Origin: Paracoccaceae bacterium
GTDB taxonomy: Bacteria; Pseudomonadota; Alphaproteobacteria; Rhodobacterales; Rhodobacteraceae
Direction of reading: 5' to 3'
Assembly: GCA_011523445.1 (NCBI GenBank)
Contig: WTGT01000204.1
Span: 1-7,070 of the forward strand
DNA length: 7,070 nucleotides
Shown here: piece by piece, positions 1 through 6,479 of the stretch
Layout: every line of letters begins with the position of its first letter
Numbering within the stretch: the stretch's first letter is position 1
Translations under genes and position numbers: made by a program
The notes under the pieces: generated by a model
What the model saw: only the letters and a program-made list of their open reading frames with translations
Database searches by the model: none
Told to the model about the DNA's origin: nothing

Positions 1-1
1 C

Positions 2-1648
2 ATTCGTACCATCAGCCCGCTGATAAGGAACAAACAGACGGAACCTCCTGTGGTTGCAGTTTCCGAGGATGGCCAATTCGTCATACCATTGCTTGGAGGT
101 CATTATTCCGCCAATAAACTGGCTGTGGAGATAGGCAACTTTCTGAATTCCAAACCTGCACTCTCAACTGGAAGTTATGTAACTCTTGGTCTTGCCCTAG
201 GCGAACCTCCGGATTACTGGACTTTATTGAACCCCTCCGATATCAAAGGTATGACCGCTGCATTTCTTCGGGGAAAGAAAATAGAAATTCTTGGTTATGA
301 CGAATGGTTGTCACCCCTCCAAGCCAGGGACAATATAAAGATCACGAACACATCCGACAAGAACCGAATTGTTGTATCATCCAACGGTTTGCCATCGCTG
401 GTCTACCAAAAGAAGGAATATGCCCTTGGTGTAGGATGCATCAGAAACTGTTCTCCTGATGATTTAGTGGAATTTGTCAACAGAAACCTGTCTGAATATG
501 GAATAAGTCAGGGAAGTATCGAGGGTATTTACTCGATAGATTTGAAATCAGACGAACCTGCCATCCACCTTTTGGCCCAAAACATTGGTGTTGAGGCCAG
601 GTTTTATCCCCCCGATATATTGGAAACCCAGCACGAAAAATTGAAGAACCCCTCCGAAGCCGTTTACAGGGAAGTAGGTTGCCATGGTGTGAGCGAAGGT
701 GCCTGTCTGGCTAGAGCAGGACAGGATGGCAGGCTTGTGATTGAAAAAATCAAGTCAGGTACGGCAACCATGGCTCTGGCAAAATTGGGAGGGGATACCG
801 ACAATCCCGGGATACCACGTGGTCAATTATCGGTTGTTGGTATTGGTCCCGGCAATACCTTGTCTAGGACACCTGCAGTAACAAGGGTCTTAACCGAGGC
901 AGACGTCATTGTTGGTTACAAAGGGTATCTTGATCTTTTGGAACCCTTACCAACCAATCAGGAAATTGTTGCCTTCGAACTTGGAGAAGAGGAAAAACGG
1001 TGTCGACATTCGCTTGAAACAGCTGGGCTTGGCAAAAGGGTTGTCCTGGTATGCTCCGGAGACAGCAATATTTTTGCCATGAATTCACTTGTCATGGAAT
1101 TGCTTGATCTTCCGGAGAACGAGGGAGGTGTCTCTGCAAGGGCAAAACGGGCCCATGTTCAATGTCTTCCCGGTATCACGGTCATGCAGGCTGCTGCAGC
1201 CAAGGGTGGTGGTTTGATTGGACATGATTTTTGTGTGATATCACTATCCAACCTATTGACCGATGAAAATATCATTCTTGATCGGGTGCGAAATGCAGCA
1301 GAGGGGGATTTTGTTATTTCGCTTTACAATCCGGCTTCAACAAAAAGAAGAATCCTGTTGGAAAAAGCCCTGGAAATTATACGCCAACATCGACCGGACA
1401 GCACTCCCGTTCTGATAGCCAGAAATGTCGAACGTGAAGGGGAAAGTTATACCCTTCGGGATCTTTCAACTTTCCAACCTGAAGAAGTTGACATGCTGAC
1501 CTTATTGATAATCGGGAACAGCCATACCAAAACCTTTACAACCAATTCAAATCTAAATGGCCTCGGTGGACAGTGGGTATATACACCGAGGGGTTATAAT
1601 AAAAAGATTCAGGCCGGCAACAAGGTTGGAGAAGGACCAAGCAAGTGA
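2..1648 (+). CDS. cobJ: CbiG-CobJ fusion: cobalt-precorrin-5A hydrolase-like domain plus precorrin-3B C17-methyltransferase (5' partial)
   Basis: This is a two-domain corrin-ring enzyme whose first codons lie left of the window. The frame is open from base 2, and the residues before the GTG at 50 (IRTISPLIRNKQTEPPV) continue the CbiG N-terminal pattern, so GTG 50 is not the real start. Counting from base 2 (548 residues visible): the CbiG N-terminal domain shows LLGGHYSANKLA near 36-47, the CbiG C-terminal domain runs about 140-265 (ALGVGC, IDLKSDEP, SGTATMALA), and CobJ runs about 274-540 (VVGIGPG, VIVGYKGYLDLL, CSGDSNIFAM, CLPGIT, GHDFCVISLSNLLT, SLYNPAS, VDMLTLLIIGNS, YTPRGY). In the known pathways CobJ/CbiH methylates C17 and contracts the ring using S-adenosylmethionine, and CbiG opens the ring-A delta-lactone. 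The protein is cytoplasmic. Its stop overlaps the cobM start, implying coupled translation. The domain assignment is firm; whether the CbiG part is active is not shown. Confidence 0.95.
   Translation: MRTISPLIRNKQTEPPVVAVSEDGQFVIPLLGGHYSANKLAVEIGNFLNSKPALSTGSYVTLGLALGEPPDYWTLLNPSDIKGMTAAFLRGKKIEILGYDEWLSPLQARDNIKITNTSDKNRIVVSSNGLPSLVYQKKEYALGVGCIRNCSPDDLVEFVNRNLSEYGISQGSIEGIYSIDLKSDEPAIHLLAQNIGVEARFYPPDILETQHEKLKNPSEAVYREVGCHGVSEGACLARAGQDGRLVIEKIKSGTATMALAKLGGDTDNPGIPRGQLSVVGIGPGNTLSRTPAVTRVLTEADVIVGYKGYLDLLEPLPTNQEIVAFELGEEEKRCRHSLETAGLGKRVVLVCSGDSNIFAMNSLVMELLDLPENEGGVSARAKRAHVQCLPGITVMQAAAAKGGGLIGHDFCVISLSNLLTDENIILDRVRNAAEGDFVISLYNPASTKRRILLEKALEIIRQHRPDSTPVLIARNVEREGESYTLRDLSTFQPEEVDMLTLLIIGNSHTKTFTTNSNLNGLGGQWVYTPRGYNKKIQAGNKVGEGPSK
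1561..1591 (+). repeat. 8-bp perfect inverted repeat inside the end of cobJ
   Basis: CCTCGGTG (1561-1568) is the reverse complement of CACCGAGG (1584-1591), with a 15-base spacer. It lies just before the codons for TPRGY, a conserved CobJ motif, and no T-run follows on either strand. About one or two such repeats are expected by chance in a window this long, so function is doubtful. Confidence 0.3.
1628..1636 (+). promoter_or_regulatory. Ribosome binding site of cobM, inside the end of cobJ
   Basis: GGAGAAGGA lies 8 bases before the GTG at 1645 and supports that start. The preceding stop TGA (1646-1648) shares the GTGA overlap with the start, which is the usual arrangement for translational coupling. 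Confidence 0.75.
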
Positions 1649-2424
1649 CCGTATATTTTATAGGGGCCGGACCGGGTGATCCCGATTTGATAACCGTCAA
1701 AGGTCAGAAATTGATTTCCCAATGTCCCGTTTGTATTTATGCTGGCTCTCTGGTTCCCGAAGATGTTATCACCTCCGCACCTGAAGATGCCCTGGTAATG
1801 GATTCAGCCTCCATGAATCTGGAAGAAATCATGGAAATAATCACCAAGGCACACAATGAGGGCAAGGACATTGCCAGGGTTCATTCTGGAGACCCCTCGA
1901 TCTATGGTGCAATTGCAGAACAGATAGAAAGGTTAAAGAATCTTGATATTCCCTTTGAGATCATACCCGGGGTTCCAGCATTTGCCGCAGCGGCTGCAGC
2001 TTTAGGGCAGGAATTGACAATTCCAAAAATCTCCCAAACACTAATTCTGACTAGAACCTCGATGAAATCCACTGATATGCCAGAAGATGAGGACCTGGCC
2101 ATACTGGGAGCATCCAAAGCGACCCTGATCATTCACTTGTCGGTCAGGAATTCCCTGGCCATCCAGAGAAAACTCATTCCCCTTTATGGTGGGGATTGTC
2201 CAGTTGTCATTGCTTTCAGGATAGGTTGGGCTGATCAACAGATTATTCGAACCGACCTGCAATCACTTCGGGATGAAATACGAGCTTACAAACTCACTCG
2301 TACTGTTTTGATTTTTGTTGGAAAGTCGCTCAATCCAAAAATCATTGAGGAAAGTGCTCTCTATGACAAAAACCATAGTCATATTCTCAGGTTCAAGAAA
2401 CGCACCCCACAAGGTCAATCCTGA
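1645..2424 (+). CDS. cobM: Precorrin-4 C11-methyltransferase (CobM/CbiF)
   Basis: This cytoplasmic S-adenosylmethionine-dependent enzyme methylates C11 of precorrin-4 (or its cobalt form) to give precorrin-5, the step directly after CobJ. The 259 residues match the family's usual length. Visible tetrapyrrole-methylase motifs are YFIGAGPGDPDLITVKG (4-20), YAGSLV (33-38), RVHSGDPSIYGAIAEQ (79-94), IIPGVPAFAAAAA (107-119) and, downstream, SQTLILTRTS, which is typical of CobM/CbiF as opposed to CobA or CobI. The start is a GTG with a good Shine-Dalgarno that overlaps the cobJ stop by 4 bases. The 3' end overlaps the convergent cobB by 10 bases (2415-2424), so no terminator can lie between the two genes. 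The C-terminal end after about residue 240 is basic and weakly conserved. Confidence 0.96.
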   Translation: MTVYFIGAGPGDPDLITVKGQKLISQCPVCIYAGSLVPEDVITSAPEDALVMDSASMNLEEIMEIITKAHNEGKDIARVHSGDPSIYGAIAEQIERLKNLDIPFEIIPGVPAFAAAAAALGQELTIPKISQTLILTRTSMKSTDMPEDEDLAILGASKATLIIHLSVRNSLAIQRKLIPLYGGDCPVVIAFRIGWADQQIIRTDLQSLRDEIRAYKLTRTVLIFVGKSLNPKIIEESALYDKNHSHILRFKKRTPQGQS

Positions 2425-3734
2425 CTTGCACAAATCAAATGCTGGTAGGAGCCGAAAACATTTCCATTGACTAGTCCAGCATCAGGCAATCTATTGCCAA
2501 AAGAGTCTTCCACTTTAAACAGGCCTTTATTGCCACCAGCAACCTCAAGGTTCGTGTAATGGAATTCATGGCCATTGAATTTTCCCCTGAAATGAGGATT
2601 GGACAAGGCTTCAAAACGTCTGTACCCCAAATGCAAGCTTGTTTCTTGATAGGAAGTTACATGGTTCAGAAATCCCAACATTCGATGTGATTTACCTTTG
2701 GAATCCCTGATTGCATCCCCTAAAACCATAAAACCACCACACTCGCCATATATCAAAGCACTCCGCTCCCTGGCCTTATTCATCCCTGAAATGAATTGGG
2801 ATTTACCTGCCAATTGGGGTAAATGAATTTCTGGATACCCTCCCGGTAGAAAAACAGCATCCGCTTCAGCATCCGGCCCTTCATCGCCGAGCGGTGAAAA
2901 GGGTAATATATTTGCACCCCTTTCCTGCCAATATTTAATCAAATGTGAATAAATGAAGGCAAAAGCATTATCCTGGGCAATTGCTATGTTTTGACCCAGT
3001 GGGTCAATCCCGACTTTAGGATTTACAGCATTAGGTTTCATGATTTCCATTGCACCCTGCAGGATTGTGTCCACATGGACCAATTGATCAATTTTGACAC
3101 TGATCCTTTCGATGAATTCTTCCATTTCCGGGTTCTCCTCTGGAAGGACCAAACCCAGATGCCGTTCGGGTATTTTGAACTCCGGTGATTTAGGAAGCCA
3201 ACCCAATAACTCAATACCGTAACTGTCCAGGCTTTCTCTAGCTCCTGACAAGTGCCGTGATGAACCAATATTATTTAGGATGACTCCCAGAAGATTGACC
3301 TTCGGTCGAGCTTTCACCAGCCCCATCGGGGCAAGTGCAACCGAGTGAAACTGTTTGCTGGCATCAATAACCAGTATTATCGGTACTGACAACATTTCAG
3401 CCAGGTCTGCGACACTTCCCCTGCCGTCCTTGCCACCCCCGTCAAGGACGCCCATGGCTCCTTCAATCAGCATCAGTTCATTGGAAGCGGATGTATCCAC
3501 CCTGCTGGGATTATTCGCCAAGAATGAAACCAGATCTGGTTTCATCGCCCAGCAATCAAGATTTACGGATGATCTCCCGCCAGCAACCTGGTGAAATTTT
3601 GGATCTATGTAATCAGGACCCGATTTAGCCGGATATACGTTTATATTCCGCTTTTGAAGGGTTCGGAGCAGTCCCAGTGTAATAATGGTTTTTCCGGCAC
3701 CCGAATTGGGCGCTGAGACAATTAAACCCCTAAT
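2415..3734 (-). CDS. cobB: Cobyrinic/hydrogenobyrinic acid a,c-diamide synthase (CobB/CbiA), probable ATT start
   Basis: This ATP- and glutamine-dependent amidotransferase converts the a and c carboxylates of the corrin ring to amides. Read from ATT at 3734 it has 439 residues, a normal family length. The N-terminal half carries the P-loop APNSGAGKT (8-16), KSGPDYIDPKFH, NLDCWAM (58-64) and EGAMGVLDG (91-99). The C-terminal type I glutamine amidotransferase-like half carries LPGGYPE, the nucleophile Cys332 in YGECGGFMVLG, and GSYQHL with His432. The first ATG (3545) would remove the P-loop. Between the in-frame TAA at 3755-3753 and that ATG there is no ATG, GTG or TTG. ATT at 3734 has AGGAGG nine bases upstream and yields the family-like start M-RGLIVSAP. 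The coding region overlaps the end of cobA by 5 bases, so the two are probably one operon. The sequence does not decide between the aerobic (CobB) and anaerobic (CbiA) substrate. Confidence 0.95.
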   Translation of the reverse strand: MRGLIVSAPNSGAGKTIITLGLLRTLQKRNINVYPAKSGPDYIDPKFHQVAGGRSSVNLDCWAMKPDLVSFLANNPSRVDTSASNELMLIEGAMGVLDGGGKDGRGSVADLAEMLSVPIILVIDASKQFHSVALAPMGLVKARPKVNLLGVILNNIGSSRHLSGARESLDSYGIELLGWLPKSPEFKIPERHLGLVLPEENPEMEEFIERISVKIDQLVHVDTILQGAMEIMKPNAVNPKVGIDPLGQNIAIAQDNAFAFIYSHLIKYWQERGANILPFSPLGDEGPDAEADAVFLPGGYPEIHLPQLAGKSQFISGMNKARERSALIYGECGGFMVLGDAIRDSKGKSHRMLGFLNHVTSYQETSLHLGYRRFEALSNPHFRGKFNGHEFHYTNLEVAGGNKGLFKVEDSFGNRLPDAGLVNGNVFGSYQHLICASQD

Positions 3735-3758
3735 TTGAATTCTCCTCCTGAATTAGGG
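3728..3758 (-). repeat. Inverted repeat (possible mRNA hairpin) over the cobA stop / cobB start
   Basis: On the - strand transcript CCCUAAUU (3758-3751) can pair perfectly with AAUUAGGG (3735-3728). The 15-base loop contains the AGGAGG of cobB, and the 3' arm contains the ATT start and the cobA stop TAG. A shorter alternative pairs AAUUC (3754-3750) with GAAUU (3742-3738), which leaves the ATT free. There is no following T-run on either strand, so this does not look like a terminator. A regulatory role is inference. Confidence 0.45.
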
Positions 3759-4611
3759 TGGATTCTTTATGACCAATATGTCCCAGTAGATTCAATCCGG
3801 TTTCCAGACTTGGATTGATCACCCCGTTGAGGATTCTATGGAATGGAACATTGCTCCCGATACAAATTATGGCTGGTGCCTTCAATCCATTGTTCCGGAC
3901 ATCCTCAACAGCATGGGAAAGTGTGGTTTCCAGGACAATTTGATCTTTTAGGGTGGCATTGGACACGACTGCTACAGGTTCAGAAGGATTTCTTCCAAAT
4001 TCTATTAGCTTGGCAACAATTTGGGAAAGGTTTTTCATTGCCATGTATATTACCAAAACCTGAGCTCCCTTTGCACATAATTCCCAATTTATGGCACTGG
4101 GAGTTTCACCGAATTGATCATGCCCCGTAAGAAAAGTTATGCTTTGGTTTGTCTCCCTGTATGTCAAGGGAATACCTGCATAAGCCATGGCACCAACCCC
4201 TGCAGTAATACCGGGAGTAATTCGGATGGGAATATTTTCTTTTGCGAGAAATAAGGCTTCATCACCTCCACGGGCAAATATGAACGGATCTCCCCCCTTG
4301 AGTCGAACCACCCGTTTTCCCTTTTTGGAATACTCAACCAACTTCAATGAAATATCCCTTTGGTTGAAAGATGGTTTTCCCCCTCTCTTACCAGAAAAAA
4401 CCTTCTCTGCATCATCCCTGCAAAGGTTCAGGATGTCCTGATTGACCAAGGCATCATAGATTATAACATCTGCCTGCTGTAAGGCATGGATGGCATGGAG
4501 AGTCAACAACCCAGGATCACCTGGACCTGCCCCAACCAACCAAACTAGCCCTTCGGGAAATGATGGTAACTCAATCCCTGATTTTCCTATGATGTGTTCT
4601 AAGTCTGGCAT
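3730..4611 (-). CDS. cobA: Uroporphyrinogen-III C-methyltransferase (CobA/SUMT)
   Basis: This cytoplasmic S-adenosylmethionine-dependent enzyme methylates uroporphyrinogen III at C2 and C7 to give precorrin-2, the branch point to B12 and siroheme. The motifs are complete: VWLVGAGPGDPGLLTLHA (23-40), IIYDALV (50-56), GKRGGKPSFNQRDI (74-87), RLKGGDPFIFARGGDE (103-118), TPGITAG (132-138), GIPLTYRETN, TGH, and later VAVVSNAT and ETTL. There is no HemD or CysG oxidase/chelatase domain, so it is the stand-alone form. At 293 residues it is slightly long, with about 20 extra residues before the domain and a poorly conserved tail of about 30. An in-frame TAA just upstream (inside 4621-4630) limits the start to ATG 4611, but no Shine-Dalgarno precedes it. 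The last codons encode the ribosome binding site of cobB, so cobA-cobB are probably one transcript. Confidence 0.97.
   Translation of the reverse strand: MPDLEHIIGKSGIELPSFPEGLVWLVGAGPGDPGLLTLHAIHALQQADVIIYDALVNQDILNLCRDDAEKVFSGKRGGKPSFNQRDISLKLVEYSKKGKRVVRLKGGDPFIFARGGDEALFLAKENIPIRITPGITAGVGAMAYAGIPLTYRETNQSITFLTGHDQFGETPSAINWELCAKGAQVLVIYMAMKNLSQIVAKLIEFGRNPSEPVAVVSNATLKDQIVLETTLSHAVEDVRNNGLKAPAIICIGSNVPFHRILNGVINPSLETGLNLLGHIGHKESTLIQEENSN
3744..3749 (-). promoter_or_regulatory. Ribosome binding site of cobB (AGGAGG)
   Basis: The - strand reads AGGAGG here, within the last codons of cobA. It is 9 bases before the ATT at 3734-3732 and only 3 bases before another ATT at 3740-3738, so spacing favours the former. 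No standard start codon is within reach, so this site decides the unusual start of cobB. Confidence 0.75.
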
Positions 4612-4888
4612 GAAATCTATGAATTAAGATTGAATCGACTAAGCCTCAAAAGCCAACCTTTAGGTCTCAATAGTTATAAATGGCAATTTAATCATTCTAT
4701 TCAAACAAAAGTAGATTCTTCCTGATTTCAATTGCTAGTCAATTTATTTTCAGAAGTGCGCTTTAATAAAAGTTAGTTAAAATTGGATATTAAATGGACG
4801 AAATCAGCTGATGACATACTTTCTTCGGTGAAAAGATTCTGTCACAAAATTACACCAACAGAACGAGGCGAACTTTAGATTCAGGACA
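4612..4888. other. AT-rich intergenic region between the ABC operon and cobA
   Basis: This 277-bp gap must hold the 3' end of the ABC operon transcript and, very probably, the promoter of cobA-cobB, both on the - strand. I see no open frame worth calling, no GC-rich hairpin followed by a T-run, and no cobalamin riboswitch B12 box. It contains a perfect 10-bp palindrome ATCAGCTGAT (4803-4812) and a small inverted repeat AATTG/CAATT (4730-4734 and 4740-4744). Both are short enough to be chance. No convincing -35/-10 pair was found. Confidence 0.6.
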
Positions 4889-5689
4889 CTAGCGTGTTCT
4901 GGCGTAAAAAGCTATTCGTCGTTCCAACTGTTCAACTAAGCCTATTATGGTAAATGACATAGCGAATACCACTATAATTAGGGCCCAAAAGCGCTCCATT
5001 AAAAAATAGGATAGGTAGGTATTAAAGAGTCCTCCAAATCCAATAAGTGCAATTACAATCTGCCCTACGATAACACCCTTAACAGCCCTAACCACTGAAA
5101 GTCGAACACCGGTTATAATTTCTGGCAATGCAGCTGGAATAACTATCCAGATAATGATTTTCCATCGCGAGCAACCGAAATTTCGACCCATTTCTACCAA
5201 AGAATCTTTGACATGAGTGATGCCAGCCTGAGTATCAATTATTACTACCCATATGGAAAATAAAATTACCGTTGCGATTACCGTTGCATCGGCAATACCG
5301 AATATTGGCATCAACGCAGGAATAACAGCGGTGATCGGCGCAGAAAGAAAAAGGTTTACCCATATCGATAAAATTTTGTCTGTTCGCGTGCTTATTCCCA
5401 TCAAAACACCAACTGGAATGCCTACCAAAATAGAAAGGCCAAGACCAATACCAAACGTTCTAGCGGTCATTGCAAATGCATCCCAAAAAGCAGACTGTTC
5501 AAGTAGTTCTGCAAATGCAAACCAAATTCCTGACAAGGGCGGAAGTAAGGTCATCCAACCCATTTGCCCTATAAACTCCCAAATTCCTGCCCAAAAAATT
5601 AGTGACCAAAAAGGGGATGTCCACATAAGTCTTTTAAACGACAACTTACGGTTTGAAGGTTTACTTTTGGCCATATCACTATTCAACAT
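4889..5689 (-). CDS. ABC transporter inner-membrane permease, SsuC/TauC type
   Basis: This is an inner-membrane subunit of an importer of the binding-protein-dependent (BPD_transp_1) class that serves sulfonate, taurine, nitrate or thiamine-precursor systems. The 266 residues fit the family. Hydrophobic segments lie near 25-45, 78-98, 108-130, 134-152, 205-225 and 234-253. The cytoplasmic EAA loop that docks on the ATPase is clear: E166-M-G-R-N-F-G172, then Pro185, followed by ALPEIITGVRL. It ends with LVEQLERRIAFYARTR, typical of SsuC-like proteins. The ATG at 5689 overlaps the ATPase gene by 11 bases. A second ATG at 5674 is equally possible, leaving a 4-base gap; neither has a strong Shine-Dalgarno. 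It is the last gene of the operon. The substrate cannot be read from the sequence. Confidence 0.92.
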   Translation of the reverse strand: MLNSDMAKSKPSNRKLSFKRLMWTSPFWSLIFWAGIWEFIGQMGWMTLLPPLSGIWFAFAELLEQSAFWDAFAMTARTFGIGLGLSILVGIPVGVLMGISTRTDKILSIWVNLFLSAPITAVIPALMPIFGIADATVIATVILFSIWVVIIDTQAGITHVKDSLVEMGRNFGCSRWKIIIWIVIPAALPEIITGVRLSVVRAVKGVIVGQIVIALIGFGGLFNTYLSYFLMERFWALIIVVFAMSFTIIGLVEQLERRIAFYARTR

Positions 5690-6440
5690 AACTTTTCAGA
5701 CTGCTCCAAATCTCGTCAACAAGTTCAACATAACGGGGTTGACGCCTGATTAAATCAATTTCACCAAGGCGATCAATTTCGGGATATACAATCTCTGCAA
5801 TGGAACCCGGTCGACCCGAAAGAATAACAACCTGATCGGCAAGATAGACAGCTTCTTCAATTGAATGTGTAACGAAAATTACAGTTTTATTCTCTATTTT
5901 TAATAGTTCAAGCAAATCTTCTTGAAGCTTTCTTCTCATCTGCTCGTCAACGGCGGAGAAGGGTTCATCCATTAGAAGTATATCAGAGTTTACCGTTAGC
6001 GCACGAGCAAGTCCAGTCCTTTGACGCATACCTCCCGACAACTGGTGAGGGTACTTATCTTCAAATCCCGAAAGACCTACTTCTTTAATATAGTTTAGCG
6101 AGGTTTTTTCTCTTTCTCTTTTTGAAACACCTTGAGCGCGAAGACCAAATGCAACATTCTGTAATACCGTAGCCCACGGGAGAAGAGCAAAATCCTGAAA
6201 CACAAGTGCCCTATCCGGCCCAGGACCTATAATTTCTTTGCCCCGGATTTTGACGGTACCAGTGCTGGGTTCGATAAGTCCAGCAATAACCTTAAGCAAG
6301 GTAGTTTTACCACACCCGCTTGGACCCAAAATGGCTGTTAACTTACCTGTTGGTACATTGAGTGAAACATTTTCCAGAGCGACAATGGATCCATCGTAAA
6401 TCACACCAATATCTTCCGTTTTTAAAATTATATCATCCAT
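5679..6440 (-). CDS. ABC transporter ATP-binding protein, SsuB/TauB type
   Basis: This is the cytoplasmic ATPase that drives the importer formed with the two neighbouring permeases. All nucleotide-binding elements are present. Counting from ATG 6440 (253 residues): Walker A GPSGCGKTT at 39-47, Q-loop FQDFALLPW around Gln82, signature LSGGMRQR at 134-141, Walker B ILLMDEP at 154-160, D-loop SAVDE, and switch His192 in VTHS. FALLPW and the PGPDRALVFQ segment are typical of the nitrate/sulfonate/taurine subfamily. I choose ATG 6440 because AGGTG (6451-6447) lies 6 bases before it. The in-frame GTG at 6449 would add three residues but overlaps that Shine-Dalgarno and has none of its own. The gene follows the upstream permease by about 39 bases and overlaps the start of the downstream one. 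Confidence 0.95.
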   Translation of the reverse strand: MDDIILKTEDIGVIYDGSIVALENVSLNVPTGKLTAILGPSGCGKTTLLKVIAGLIEPSTGTVKIRGKEIIGPGPDRALVFQDFALLPWATVLQNVAFGLRAQGVSKREREKTSLNYIKEVGLSGFEDKYPHQLSGGMRQRTGLARALTVNSDILLMDEPFSAVDEQMRRKLQEDLLELLKIENKTVIFVTHSIEEAVYLADQVVILSGRPGSIAEIVYPEIDRLGEIDLIRRQPRYVELVDEIWSSLKSYVE

Positions 6441-6446
6441 CGTGCT

Positions 6447-6451
6447 CACCT
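6447..6451 (-). promoter_or_regulatory. Ribosome binding site of the ABC ATPase gene
   Basis: The - strand reads AGGTG here, 6 bases before ATG 6440. It supports that start over the GTG at 6449, which is part of this motif. Confidence 0.5.
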
Positions 6452-6479
6452 GTTATTAATCATAGCCAACAAATAATAT

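Noticed and set aside
842..865. GPGN instead of GPGD in the CobJ methylase motif as a lost residue
   Set aside because: CobJ/CbiH proteins vary here (GPGS in Salmonella CbiH, as I recall), unlike CobA and CobM, so this is within the family range.
1592..1606. TATAAT at 1595-1600 as a -10 promoter element for cobM
   Set aside because: I found no matching -35 hexamer at a suitable distance. The bases encode the conserved end of CobJ, and the GTGA overlap indicates read-through from cobJ.
2415..3545. cobB as a truncated gene starting at ATG 3545
   Set aside because: The upstream frame encodes a full P-loop and KSGPDYIDP, so the gene is intact and only its start codon is unusual.
3728..3758. The cobA/cobB hairpin as an intrinsic terminator
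   Set aside because: No T-run follows on either strand, and the stem is made of coding and start-site bases.
3843..4441. Open frames on the + strand inside cobA (3843-4130, 4187-4441)
   Set aside because: They mirror the well-supported cobA frame and show no protein-like motifs.
4712..4742. TTGACT (4742-4737, - strand) as a -35 for cobA
   Set aside because: The hexamers 16-19 bases downstream (for example AGAATC) match TATAAT too poorly to call a promoter.
5253..5753. 166-residue open frame on the + strand
   Set aside because: It is antisense to the permease at 4889-5689, reads as the low-complexity mirror of membrane codons, and has no recognisable motif.
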